Source: Rhodoluna sp. (lineage in GTDB: Bacteria > Actinomycetota > Actinomycetes > Actinomycetales > Microbacteriaceae). Taken from it: a stretch of DNA of 8,250 nt. The stretch covers positions 1-8,250 of the forward strand of contig JAGNYY010000027.1 in assembly GCA_017984715.1 (NCBI GenBank). The letters are read 5' to 3'. Each line of letters starts with the position of its first letter. The first letter of the stretch is position 1. A program made the translations under genes and the position numbers. Below, one piece after another: positions 1-7,224 of the stretch. The notes beneath the pieces were generated by a model. It had not been told where the DNA came from and did not search any database. It saw only the letters and a program-made list of their open reading frames with translations.

Positions 1-1169
1 GGGTCAACCAGGTTGTCAACATCGGCAACTAGGTTCTCGACGGTCTCTAGAGCATCGCTCTTGGTGTGACCGATAAGGCCAACCGGGCCACGCTTGATCC
101 AACCGGTTGCATAGAGGCCGGTCACGCGCTTGCCGTGCTCGTCGACCACGCGGCCGCCATCGTTCTTGATCACGCCATACTTGTCGTCAAATGGAACGCC
201 AGGGATCTCGCTGCCGAAGTAGCCAATCGCGCGATAGACCGCCTGCAACGGGTAGTTCACGAACACACCGGTGTCGGTGATTGAACCCGCGCCGGCATCT
301 TGGGTGCGCTCAAACTTCATGCCGGCAACCTTGCCATCCTCGCCCAAAATCGCGACAGGCTTGTGCCAGAAGTGCAGGTGAAGGCGGCGGCTTGCGCCAG
401 ACGGCTTCTCTTCGCGCCATGATTCCATGACTCGCGCCATGACCTTGTGCTGGTTGGTGACTCCCTCGGCGTCTTCGTCGAACCAGCCATCAGGGAAGTC
501 TTCGTCATACAAAACGAGGTCAACGTCTTCGACCTCGCCGAGCTCACGAAGCTCGATCGGGGTGAACTTAATGCTTGCCGGGCCGCGGCGACCAAACACG
601 TGAACGTCGGTGACCGGTGAGGCTTTGAAACCCTCGTAAACATTGGCTGGGATGTCGGTGGTCAGCAAGTCATCAGCGTGCTTTGCCAGCATGCGAGCCA
701 CGTCGAGCGCCACGTTTCCGTTGCCCAAAACCGCAACCTGCTCGGCCTCTAGCGGCCAGGTGCGAGGCACGTCTGGGTGGCCATCGAACCATGAAACGAA
801 GTCGGCGGCGCCATAAGAGCCATCGAGCTCGATGCCTGGGATGTTCAGCTGAGCATCCTTGATTGCACCGGTCGCAAAAATCACCGCGTGGTAGTGCTTG
901 CGGATGTCGGCGAGGTGCAGGTCGGTGCCGAAGTTGACGTTGCCGAAGAAGCGAATCTTGCCCGAGTTCAGCATCTCGTGAAGCGAGTTAACGATGCCCT
1001 TGATGCGCGGGTGGTCAGGGGCCACACCATAGCGAATCAGGCCGTAAGGCGCAGGCAGCTGGTCAAAGAGGTCAATCTCGACATCCGGGTAGTGGCCGGC
1101 GAGAATGTTGCCGGCATAGATGCCAGCTGGGCCGGCACCGACGATTGCAACGCGAATCTGCTTGGTCAT
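1..1169 (-). CDS. fprA: FprA-type ferredoxin-NADP+ reductase, partial (C-terminus cut by window edge)
   Basis: This flavoenzyme is expected to move electrons between NADPH and ferredoxin in the cytoplasm; here it most likely regenerates reduced ferredoxin for sulfite reductase. I translated 389 codons without a stop. Residues 9-16 (IVGAGPAG) form the N-terminal FAD-binding loop, followed by the family stretch around APYGLIRYGVAPDHP. Residues 149-154 (GNGNVA) form the NADP-binding loop, and GWIKRGPVGLIG at 356-367 is the conserved C-terminal FAD-contact segment typical of FprA/adrenodoxin-reductase-like proteins. Mycobacterial FprA is about 456 residues, so roughly 65 residues should lie left of the window. 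The ATG at 1169 overlaps the cysG stop (ATGA) and has an AAGAAGG ribosome site 6 bases upstream, so it is the last visible gene of the operon. The family is clear; the role as electron donor to SirA is inferred from position. Confidence 0.93.
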   Translation of the reverse strand, partial: MTKQIRVAIVGAGPAGIYAGNILAGHYPDVEIDLFDQLPAPYGLIRYGVAPDHPRIKGIVNSLHEMLNSGKIRFFGNVNFGTDLHLADIRKHYHAVIFATGAIKDAQLNIPGIELDGSYGAADFVSWFDGHPDVPRTWPLEAEQVAVLGNGNVALDVARMLAKHADDLLTTDIPANVYEGFKASPVTDVHVFGRRGPASIKFTPIELRELGEVEDVDLVLYDEDFPDGWFDEDAEGVTNQHKVMARVMESWREEKPSGASRRLHLHFWHKPVAILGEDGKVAGMKFERTQDAGAGSITDTGVFVNYPLQAVYRAIGYFGSEIPGVPFDDKYGVIKNDGGRVVDEHGKRVTGLYATGWIKRGPVGLIGHTKSDALETVENLVADVDNLVD

Positions 1170-2380
1170 TTGTTTCCTTCTTTCAAAAAACTTTTGTGCC
1201 GGCTGAGCGAGACGACATCGCCGATCACAATCACGGCTGGTGCTTTCACGCCGGTTGCTTCGGCGATCGAAGCGATGGTGCCAAGTGTTGCGATGGTGAC
1301 TCGTTGGTTTGGCCCGAAGCCATCCTCGATGATGGCGACCGGGCAGTCGAAGCCTCGGCCTTCAGTGGCAAGCGCGGCAGCCGAATCGGCGAGCGTGCTA
1401 ACACCCATCAATATCACCACAGTGTGGTCTCGACCCCCGGCAATGTTACGTACTGCTTCGTGACCGGTGACCACGGTGAAGCCGGTTGCGATTCCGCGGT
1501 GAGTGACCGGGATGCCGGCGATGGCCGGAACCGAAATCGAACTCGAAATGCCCGAAACCACTTCAACCTCGATGCCCGCTTCGGCGCAGGCGATTAGCTC
1601 TTCGCCACCACGGCCGAACACGTATGGGTCGCCGCCCTTGAGTCGAACCACGCGCTTTCCACTCTGGGCTTCGCGAACCAGGATGGCGTTGATCTCATCC
1701 TGCGGAACCGGGTGGTTGTCTGGCGCTTTGCCAACGTCGATCAGGTCGACTAGACCTGCTGCCGCGCGGGGCTGCAACTCGGAAACCAACTGGAATGGCG
1801 AGAGGCGGTCGTAGACCACAACATCGGCACCGGCCAGCAGTTTCTTTGCGCGCAGGGTGACTAGCTCTGGGTCGCCAGGCCCGCCACCGATTAGGGCAAC
1901 AGTGCCGGCAACCTGTGGTTCGTTGTTGAACACCGAGCTGACAATTTGGTCTCTTAGGGCGGTGGCGCGACGAGGTTCTCCTCCACCGAATGCTGCCACG
2001 GTTAGAGAACCATCGCGAGCAACGGCAGGAACCCAAGCGGTCGACTTCTCGGCCTCGGCTGCATTCACAGTCAAAATCTGTGAAGCCTCAGCTTCGGCCG
2101 AAACGGCAGCATCAACGGCAGCAACTCCGGTTGCGGTGTGCGCGAGCCAAGCTCCGGCTAAGTCACCGGCGGAAAACTCGCGTTCGAATAATTCGATCTC
2201 GCCGGCGTCGGCAAGCTGCGCCAACTCATCGGTGACCGCCGGTGAAATCACGACCACGCGAGCCCCAACTTCTAGCAGCGCGCGAACGCGACGGGTGCCG
2301 ACCAGGCCGCCGCCGACAACGACAACCTTTCGACCTGCGAGGCGCAGGCCGATCGGGTAAATCGTTTCGTTGCGAGACAT
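1166..2380 (-). CDS. cysG: Siroheme synthase CysG-like: uroporphyrinogen-III C-methyltransferase with N-terminal precorrin-2 dehydrogenase-like domain
   Basis: A 404-residue cytoplasmic enzyme for siroheme, the SirA cofactor. Residues 19-32 (VVVVGGGLVGTRRV) form the NAD-binding loop of a precorrin-2 dehydrogenase-like domain reaching about residue 150. SUMT signature 1 (GGGPGDPELVTLRA) is at 165-178; signature 2 (VVRLKGGDPYVFGRGGEE) starts at 244 and includes D251, and M325 lies in the LMGV motif. The SUMT half looks fully active and should methylate uroporphyrinogen III twice to precorrin-2. The N-terminal half is unusual: the position matching E. coli CysG Asp104 (NVVDAPK) is A108 (VNAAEAE), and the long helical segment that joins the two halves in E. 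coli CysG (457 residues) is nearly absent. I chose the ATG at 2380 because homology starts there; the frame opens upstream to 2461 but that part overlaps cysN and looks non-native. A weak AAAGAAAC site precedes it. Iron insertion is probably done by the divergent chelatase. Confidence 0.93.
   Translation of the reverse strand: MSRNETIYPIGLRLAGRKVVVVGGGLVGTRRVRALLEVGARVVVISPAVTDELAQLADAGEIELFEREFSAGDLAGAWLAHTATGVAAVDAAVSAEAEASQILTVNAAEAEKSTAWVPAVARDGSLTVAAFGGGEPRRATALRDQIVSSVFNNEPQVAGTVALIGGGPGDPELVTLRAKKLLAGADVVVYDRLSPFQLVSELQPRAAAGLVDLIDVGKAPDNHPVPQDEINAILVREAQSGKRVVRLKGGDPYVFGRGGEELIACAEAGIEVEVVSGISSSISVPAIAGIPVTHRGIATGFTVVTGHEAVRNIAGGRDHTVVILMGVSTLADSAAALATEGRGFDCPVAIIEDGFGPNQRVTIATLGTIASIAEATGVKAPAVIVIGDVVSLSRHKSFLKEGNK
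1176..1182 (-). promoter_or_regulatory. Ribosome binding site of fprA (AAGAAGG)
   Basis: AAGAAGG lies 6 bases before the fprA ATG, inside the last codons of cysG. It is the clearest ribosome site in the operon and suggests fprA can be initiated independently as well as by coupling through ATGA. Confidence 0.6.
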
Positions 2381-2399
2381 GTTTCGTTTCTTTAGTTGG

Positions 2400-3755
2400 T
2401 TAGATGTCGAAGTCGTCGAACTGGGCGTTCGTGTTGATGCCAGCGGCCAGCGTCGAGCCATCCTGTGGCTGAATGATTAGGAAAGCGCCAGCGCGACGGT
2501 TCTGGTTGTAGTCACCGATTGGAACCGCGGTGGCCAGGCGAAGCGAGACGGTGCCGATGTCGTTAACCTGCAACTCGTCGGTGCCTTCGATGGCCAAAGT
2601 GTCTAGGTTGCGACGGCCGATAACAGAAGAAATGATTGCTTGCACGGTCTGAGTGCCGGCCTTAACCAGCACGCGAGTGCCGGCAGTTGCTGCGCGAGAG
2701 TCGAGCCAGAACAGTTCGGCGTGAATCTCTTTGACCGGTTCAGGCAGGGTGCCAACGGCACCGATTACTGCACCGCGCGCCAGGTCGAACTCGTCGGCTA
2801 GACGAAGGCTGACCGACTGCGGAGCGAAAGCGGTGTCGATTGATTTGCCGGCAAGGTCGATGCCGGTGACGCGAGTTTTGAAGTTGCCAGGGGTTACCTC
2901 AACCTCATCGCCAACCTTGATCGAACCCGAGGCAACCTGGCCGGCATAGCCGCGGTAGTCACGATATTCATCTGCGTCTAGGCCGTTGACCAAACCACCC
3001 TGTGGGCGAATAATCAGCTGAACCGGGAAGCGGAATGGGTCGTTCTCGGTCTCGATCTCATCGATCGCCGGAAGCGTCTCAAGCAGCTCGATTACGGTCG
3101 GGCCCGCATACCAAGGGGTCTTGGTCGAACGCTCAACCACGTTGTCGCCCTCGAGTGCTGAAACCGGGATGGCGTGCACGCGCTCAAGCCCAAGCTCGGC
3201 GGTGACCTGTTTTAGCTGCTCGAGGATTTCGTTGTAGACGGTCTCGCTGAAGTCGACGAGGTCGATCTTGTTGATCGCGACAATCACGTTTGGCACGCGA
3301 AGCAGAGCAACCACCGATAGGTGGCGGCGAGTCTGCTCGAGCACGCCCTTGCGAGCGTCAATCAGCACGACCACTGCATCGGCAGTTGCCGAACCGGTGA
3401 CCATGTTGCGGGTGTATTGAACGTGACCCGGGCAGTCGGCCAGGATGAAGCTGCGTTCGGCAGTTGAGAAATAGCGATAGGCAACATCGATGGTGATGCC
3501 CTGCTCGCGCTCGGCGCGAAGACCATCGGTGAGCAGCGCTAGGTCGAGACCGCCGGCCTCGCCACCAAAACCACGCTCGGCTGAAGTGCGAGCAACGGCC
3601 TCGAGCTGGTCAACCAGAACCGCCTTGCTGTCGTGCAGCAGGCGACCAACCAGGGTCGACTTGCCATCGTCAACCGAACCAGCGGTGGCGAAGCGAAGCA
3701 GAGTGCGAGTTTGAGCCAGGGTTCCGGCCGCGTCGATAAAAGCGTGCTGTGGCAT
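2400..3755 (-). CDS. cysN: Sulfate adenylyltransferase GTPase subunit (CysN)
   Basis: The GTP-hydrolysing subunit of ATP sulfurylase; with CysD it drives formation of APS and pyrophosphate from ATP and sulfate in the cytoplasm. The 451-residue protein has all translation-factor GTPase motifs: P-loop GSVDDGKST at 26-34, the switch I GIT at 86-88, DCPGH at 107-111, NKID at 162-165 and SAL at 199-201. Two beta-barrel domains resembling EF-Tu domains 2 and 3 follow from about residue 240. It ends at residue 451 with no APS kinase domain, so it is a stand-alone CysN and not a CysNC fusion; E. coli CysN is 475 residues. The start ATG shares its A with the cysD stop (TAATG), and an AGAGGG sequence lies about 11 bases upstream. 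The overlap suggests coupled translation giving balanced subunits. Confidence 0.97.
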   Translation of the reverse strand: MPQHAFIDAAGTLAQTRTLLRFATAGSVDDGKSTLVGRLLHDSKAVLVDQLEAVARTSAERGFGGEAGGLDLALLTDGLRAEREQGITIDVAYRYFSTAERSFILADCPGHVQYTRNMVTGSATADAVVVLIDARKGVLEQTRRHLSVVALLRVPNVIVAINKIDLVDFSETVYNEILEQLKQVTAELGLERVHAIPVSALEGDNVVERSTKTPWYAGPTVIELLETLPAIDEIETENDPFRFPVQLIIRPQGGLVNGLDADEYRDYRGYAGQVASGSIKVGDEVEVTPGNFKTRVTGIDLAGKSIDTAFAPQSVSLRLADEFDLARGAVIGAVGTLPEPVKEIHAELFWLDSRAATAGTRVLVKAGTQTVQAIISSVIGRRNLDTLAIEGTDELQVNDIGTVSLRLATAVPIGDYNQNRRAGAFLIIQPQDGSTLAAGINTNAQFDDFDI

Positions 3756-4690
3756 TAGAAGTAGCCCTCTTTCTTACGGTCTTCCATTGCCGCCTCAGAG
3801 ATGCGGTCATCGGCGCGCGTTGCGCCACGTTCGGTCAGCGTTGAACCAGCGACCTCGAGAACAACATCCGAGATTGAAACCGCTGAAGACTCGACGGCAC
3901 CGGTGCAGCTCATGTCGCCAACGGTTCGATAGCGAACCAGTCGGGTCTCAACCACCTCATCGGCGTTCGGCATCGAAACCGGGCCAACCGCACGCCACAT
4001 TCCATCGCGGCTATAAACCTCGCGCTCGTGTGCCAAATAAAGCGGCGGCAACTCGATGTTTTCACGCTCGATGTAGCGCCAGATGTCTAGCTCGGTCCAG
4101 TTGGAAATCGGGAACGCGCGAACGTGCTGGCCAGGCAGGTGACGGCCGTTGTATAGGTTCCAAAGTTCTGGGCGCTGGTTTCGAGGGTCCCACTGTCCAA
4201 ACTCGTCGCGCATGCTCAAGATGCGCTCCTTGGCACGTGCCTTGTCTTCATCGCGGCGAGCGCCACCGAAGACGGCATCAAACTTGCCGTTGGTGATTGC
4301 CTCGAGCAGCGGCAGGGTCTGCAGCGGGTTGCGGGTGCCATCCGGGCGCTCTTGAAGCACACCGCGATCGATGTAATCCTGAACGCTGGCGACCTCTAGG
4401 CGAAGCCCGAGCTTCTCAACGGTGCGGTCGCGGAACTCGATAACCTCAGGGAAGTTGTGGCCGGTGTCAACGTGCAGCACCGGGAAAGGCACTTTGCCAG
4501 GCCAGAATGCCTTTGCCGCCAGGTGCAACACCACGACTGAGTCTTTGCCGCCAGAGAACAGCAAAACTGGGCGCTCGAACTCGGCGACCACTTCACGGAT
4601 GATGTGAATCGCTTCTGACTCAAGCGTGTCAAGAAGGCCGAGTCGGTGCTCGGCGAGTTTTTCGCCAGATGTTAGATCTGAGGTGTTCAT
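3755..4690 (-). CDS. cysD: Sulfate adenylyltransferase catalytic subunit (CysD)
   Basis: The adenylyl-transferring subunit of ATP sulfurylase, which forms APS from sulfate and ATP together with CysN. It belongs to the PP-loop (N-type ATP pyrophosphatase) family: SGGKDS at residues 46-51 is the pyrophosphate-binding loop, HVDTGHNFPE follows at 73-82, and GGARRDEDKARAKER at 142-156 is the conserved CysD basic segment. The length of 311 residues matches the family (E. coli 302), and the KKEGYF C-terminus is also typical. I chose the ATG at 4690, which overlaps the cysH stop as ATGA. An in-frame ATG at 4705 would add MWASR but would overlap cysH by 19 bases and has no better ribosome site. No strong Shine-Dalgarno sequence is visible, so translation probably depends on coupling to cysH. 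Confidence 0.96.
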   Translation of the reverse strand: MNTSDLTSGEKLAEHRLGLLDTLESEAIHIIREVVAEFERPVLLFSGGKDSVVVLHLAAKAFWPGKVPFPVLHVDTGHNFPEVIEFRDRTVEKLGLRLEVASVQDYIDRGVLQERPDGTRNPLQTLPLLEAITNGKFDAVFGGARRDEDKARAKERILSMRDEFGQWDPRNQRPELWNLYNGRHLPGQHVRAFPISNWTELDIWRYIERENIELPPLYLAHEREVYSRDGMWRAVGPVSMPNADEVVETRLVRYRTVGDMSCTGAVESSAVSISDVVLEVAGSTLTERGATRADDRISEAAMEDRKKEGYF

Positions 4691-5403
4691 ACGTGAAGCC
4701 CACATTCGGTTTTGTTAGTGCCAGCCCAGCGACCCGAGCGAGGGTCTTCGCCGGGTGCAACCTGCTTGGTGCAAGGTGCGCAGCCAATTGATGGATAGCC
4801 GTGGTCAAGCAGCAGGTTCATCGGAACCTTGTGCTCGGCGGCATATTCGTTTAGTTCGTCAAAAGTCCAGGCGGCAACCGGGTTGACCTTGACGAGGCCG
4901 TTCTTTTCATCCCAGCCTATAAGAGGAGTGTTGGCTCGGGTGGGCGCTTCGTCGCGGCGGACCCCGGTGAACCAAAGCTCATAACCCTTGAGGCTTGCGG
5001 TCAGCGGGTCAACCTTGCGCAGCTGGCAGCACAGGCCAGGGTCGCGCTCATAAAGCTTCTCGCCATACTGCGCGTCTTGCTCGGCAACGGTCTGCTTCGG
5101 CTTCACGTCAACCACGCGAACCGGCAGCTGGCGGGCAACCTCGTCGCGAGTGATCTTGGTCTCCAAGAAGTGATAGCCGGTCTCGAGAAACAAAACCTCA
5201 ACCTCAGGGATGCTCTGCGAGACGATGTGTGGCAAAACCGAATCGGCCATCGAGCAGGCGACGGCAACCGAGTCAACTGCGAAGTTGCGGGCAACCCAAT
5301 CGACAACCTGCGCTGCTGTGGCTTCACCGAGCTCGGCTGCACCCGCTTCGGCGAGCGCCTTCAGCTCTTCGTTGGTGCGTCGGGCTTCTAGAGTGACGCT
5401 CAC
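4687..5403 (-). CDS. cysH: Adenylyl-sulfate (APS) reductase, [4Fe-4S] type (CysH)
   Basis: Reduces APS to sulfite and AMP using thioredoxin-like donors, bypassing PAPS. The 238-residue protein has a PP-loop-type N-terminal fold (VACSMADSVLPHIV at 48-61), the nucleotide-site segment ETGYHFLET at 74-82, and TGVRRDEAPTR at 146-156. Cysteines C125-C126 (GLCCQLRK) and C208/C211 (CAPC) form the CC...CxxC set that ligates the iron-sulfur cluster and separates APS reductases from the cluster-free PAPS reductases such as E. coli CysH. The C-terminal KTECGLHV carries the catalytic cysteine, C234. The start codon is GTG at 5403, overlapping the sirA TGA stop as GTGA, with a GAAGAAG tract about 10 bases upstream. 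With no APS kinase next to it, APS is the expected substrate. Confidence 0.96.
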   Translation of the reverse strand: MSVTLEARRTNEELKALAEAGAAELGEATAAQVVDWVARNFAVDSVAVACSMADSVLPHIVSQSIPEVEVLFLETGYHFLETKITRDEVARQLPVRVVDVKPKQTVAEQDAQYGEKLYERDPGLCCQLRKVDPLTASLKGYELWFTGVRRDEAPTRANTPLIGWDEKNGLVKVNPVAAWTFDELNEYAAEHKVPMNLLLDHGYPSIGCAPCTKQVAPGEDPRSGRWAGTNKTECGLHV

Positions 5404-7094
5404 TGGAGCGCTTCTTCTTCGGCGCGGTGAGCCCAGGTTGCGAAGGTCTCGTCGCCAACCTTGTCGGCTTCGAAACGGCGAACCAAACGCTCAACATAGT
5501 CAGGCAGTTCGTCGGCGGTGACCTTCAGGCCGCGAACAGTTCGGCCAAGGCCGGCCTCGTCACGATCTTTGGTCGCCAAGCCGCCACCGAGGTGAACCTG
5601 GAATCCAGGCGAGGTGCCGCCATTGCCATCTGGCAGCAACTGACCCTTGAGGCCGATGTCTGCAGTCTGAATGCGAGCACACGAGTTTGGGCAACCGTTG
5701 ATGTGCAGGCTGATCGGGCGACCAATCTGAACGTCAACCAGCTTGCGCTCGAGAGTCTTCACAGTCTCGGTCGCGGTGGCCTTGGTCTCAACAATCGCCA
5801 GCTTGCAAAACTCGATGCCGGTGCAAGCAATGGTCGAGCGCTTGAACGGGCTCGGGTTGGCGCTCAGACCAATTGCCTCGAGGTCGGCAACGATGTTGTC
5901 GAGGTGTTCTTCGGCGATGTCTAGCAGAACCAGCTTCTGGTGCGGGGTGGTGCGCAGGCGCTTCGAACCATACTTTTCTAGGATGTCGGCCAGCTGCTCA
6001 AGAATCGGGCCAGAGACGCGGCCAACAAACGGGGTCACACCGATGAAGAACTTGCCGTCCTTCTGCTTGTGGATTCCGACGTGGTCACCAACGGTTTCAG
6101 GAGTTGGTGCGGCTGGGCCATCGGGCAGCGCATAGCCAAGGTATTCATCCTGGAGAATCTGACGGAACTTCTCGGTGCCCCACTCGGCCAGCAGGAACTT
6201 TAGGCGAGCCTTGGTGCGCATGCGGCGGAAGCCATAGTCGCGGAAGATGCAGCAGACCGCATACCAAACGTCGGCAACCTTATCTGGGCTGACGAATACG
6301 CCAAGGCGCTCAGCGAGACGCGGTGCGGTCGAAAGGCCACCACCAACCCAGAGGTCGAAGCCAACGCCAAGCTCTGGGTGCTCGATTCCGAGGAAAGCGA
6401 CGTCGTTGATCTCGTGAACGATGTCTTGGCTCGGGTGGCCGGTGATTGCCGACTTGAACTTGCGCGGCAGGTTGGCAAGCTCAGGGTCGCCGATGTACTT
6501 GTCTTTGATCTGCTCGATGATGTCGGTCGGGTCGATCAGCTCATCGGCGGCCACTCCGGCAACCGGAGAGCCAAGGATGACGCGTGGCACGTCGCCACAG
6601 GCCTCGGTGGTCTCTAGGCCAACTGCTTCGAGGCGGCGCCAGATCTCTGGCATGTCAACGATGTCGATCCAGTGCAGCTGAATGTTCTGGCGGTCGGTGA
6701 CGTCTGCGGTGTCGCGACCGAAGTCTTTCGAGATGCCGGCGATTACGCGAAGCTGATCGGTGGTCAGCTGGCCACCATCGATGCGAACGCGAAGCATGAA
6801 GTATTTATCTTCGAGCTCGTGCGGCTCGAGGGTTGCGGTCTTGCCGCCATCAATGCCCGGCTTGCGCTGGGTGTAAAGACCCCACCAACGCATGCGGCCG
6901 TGCAGGTCGGTGCCTGGGATGCTGTCGAAGCCCTCTTTTGAATAGATTGACTCGACGCGTTCGCGAACCGAAAGACCGCCGTCTTCCTGCTTCCAGGTTT
7001 CGTTGGCGTTGAGCGGCTCTTTGCCGTCAACCTTCCACTGGCCGTTCGAACGCGCTTCGCGAGGTGGGCGAGCGATGCCTTTTGCTTCAGTCAT
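5400..7094 (-). CDS. sirA: Ferredoxin-dependent assimilatory sulfite reductase (SirA/NirA type)
   Basis: Six-electron reduction of sulfite to sulfide in the cytoplasm with reduced ferredoxin; uses siroheme and a [4Fe-4S] cluster. The 564-residue protein has the two-fold repeated nitrite/sulfite reductase architecture. Cluster/siroheme ligands are C424, C430 (ACTGIEFC) and C468, C472 (NGCPNSC). From memory of M. tuberculosis SirA, the cross-linked Tyr69-Cys161 pair corresponds to Y74 (GLYTQR) and C166 (TEACGD), and the sulfite-binding R97, R166, K207 and K209 correspond to R102, R171, K212 and K214. The constant offset of +5 supports both the assignment and the ATG at 7094. That pair favours sulfite over nitrite as substrate. 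An in-frame TGA lies two codons upstream, so no earlier start is possible. A GAGGA directly abuts the ATG, which is unusually close. First gene of the operon. Confidence 0.97.
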   Translation of the reverse strand: MTEAKGIARPPREARSNGQWKVDGKEPLNANETWKQEDGGLSVRERVESIYSKEGFDSIPGTDLHGRMRWWGLYTQRKPGIDGGKTATLEPHELEDKYFMLRVRIDGGQLTTDQLRVIAGISKDFGRDTADVTDRQNIQLHWIDIVDMPEIWRRLEAVGLETTEACGDVPRVILGSPVAGVAADELIDPTDIIEQIKDKYIGDPELANLPRKFKSAITGHPSQDIVHEINDVAFLGIEHPELGVGFDLWVGGGLSTAPRLAERLGVFVSPDKVADVWYAVCCIFRDYGFRRMRTKARLKFLLAEWGTEKFRQILQDEYLGYALPDGPAAPTPETVGDHVGIHKQKDGKFFIGVTPFVGRVSGPILEQLADILEKYGSKRLRTTPHQKLVLLDIAEEHLDNIVADLEAIGLSANPSPFKRSTIACTGIEFCKLAIVETKATATETVKTLERKLVDVQIGRPISLHINGCPNSCARIQTADIGLKGQLLPDGNGGTSPGFQVHLGGGLATKDRDEAGLGRTVRGLKVTADELPDYVERLVRRFEADKVGDETFATWAHRAEEEALQ

Positions 7095-7099
7095 TCCTC
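7095..7099 (-). promoter_or_regulatory. GAGGA directly abutting the sirA start codon
   Basis: On the minus strand GAGGA immediately precedes the ATG at 7094 with no spacer, where 5 to 9 bases are usual. An in-frame TGA just upstream excludes an earlier start, and homology supports this ATG, so initiation may be weak or leaderless. Confidence 0.4.
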
Positions 7100-7133
7100 A
7101 AGTTTGCCCCATCGAACCCCCACAAACCGAGGC

Positions 7134-7153
7134 GTTACGAAACACTGCGTAAC
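7134..7153. promoter_or_regulatory. Candidate operator: inverted repeat GTTACG-N8-CGTAAC
   Basis: Both 6-base arms are perfect reverse complements (7134-7139 and 7148-7153) around an 8-base spacer. The total length of 20 bases suits a dimeric helix-turn-helix regulator. It lies about 40 bases upstream of the sirA start, where bound protein would block or govern the operon promoter. The regulator is not encoded in the window and I cannot name it. Confidence 0.45.
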
Positions 7154-7157
7154 ACTG
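7141..7157 (+). repeat. Direct repeat AACACTG x2, 10-base period
   Basis: AACACTG occurs at 7141-7147 and 7151-7157, exactly one DNA turn apart, overlapping the inverted repeat at 7134-7153. A related GACACTGAGGAC lies at 7244-7255, resembling AACACTGAGAC at 7151-7161, though that third copy overlaps the ribosome site of the chelatase gene and may be coincidence. Confidence 0.4.
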
Positions 7158-7177
7158 AGACTTCCGCGCCAGATCAA
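7149..7177 (-). promoter_or_regulatory. Weak candidate promoter for the sirA operon
   Basis: On the minus strand TTGATC (7177-7172) is followed after 17 bases by TGTTAC (7154-7149), 4/6 and 3/6 matches to the vegetative consensus. The -10 would sit in the right arm of the inverted repeat at 7134-7153, which fits repression by a bound protein. No TANNNT element exists on this strand of the region, so this is only the best of poor options. Confidence 0.25.
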
Positions 7178-7207
7178 CGATTCCAGCCCGATAGCCTTAT
7201 TTCCATT

Positions 7208-7224
7208 CCTACCGTTTTGGTAGG
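7208..7224. promoter_or_regulatory. Palindrome CCTACC-GTTTT-GGTAGG
   Basis: Perfect 6-base arms around a 5-base loop, about 35 bases upstream of the chelatase start. It could be a DNA operator, because its right arm overlaps a candidate -10 sequence at 7221-7226, or an RNA hairpin in a longer leader. Outer ATTCC (7205-7209) and GGAAT (7231-7235) could pair as an alternative stem. It lacks the long U-run of an intrinsic terminator. Confidence 0.4.

Larger units (their letters stand above)
1..7094 (-). other. Predicted polycistronic sulfate-assimilation operon sirA-cysH-cysD-cysN-cysG-fprA
   Basis: Six minus-strand genes follow one another with junctions GTGA (sirA/cysH, 4-base overlap), ATGA (cysH/cysD, 4), TAATG (cysD/cysN, 1), a 19-base gap (cysN/cysG) and ATGA (cysG/fprA, 4). 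I see no terminator hairpin or room for a sizeable internal promoter. The set is functionally coherent: reduction enzymes first, then cofactor synthesis and electron supply. The end of the operon lies beyond position 1. Confidence 0.88.

Noticed and set aside
2381..2461. Upstream extension of cysG by 27 residues
   Set aside because: It overlaps the cysN 3' end, is a low-complexity Ser/Thr-rich stretch and lies before the point where CysG homology begins; the ATG at 2380 is better.
5427..5924. 165-residue plus-strand open frame opposite sirA, and similar ones at 888-1463 and 1857-2360
   Set aside because: They lie antisense to strongly recognised genes, have no recognisable domain and arise from GC-biased codon positions.
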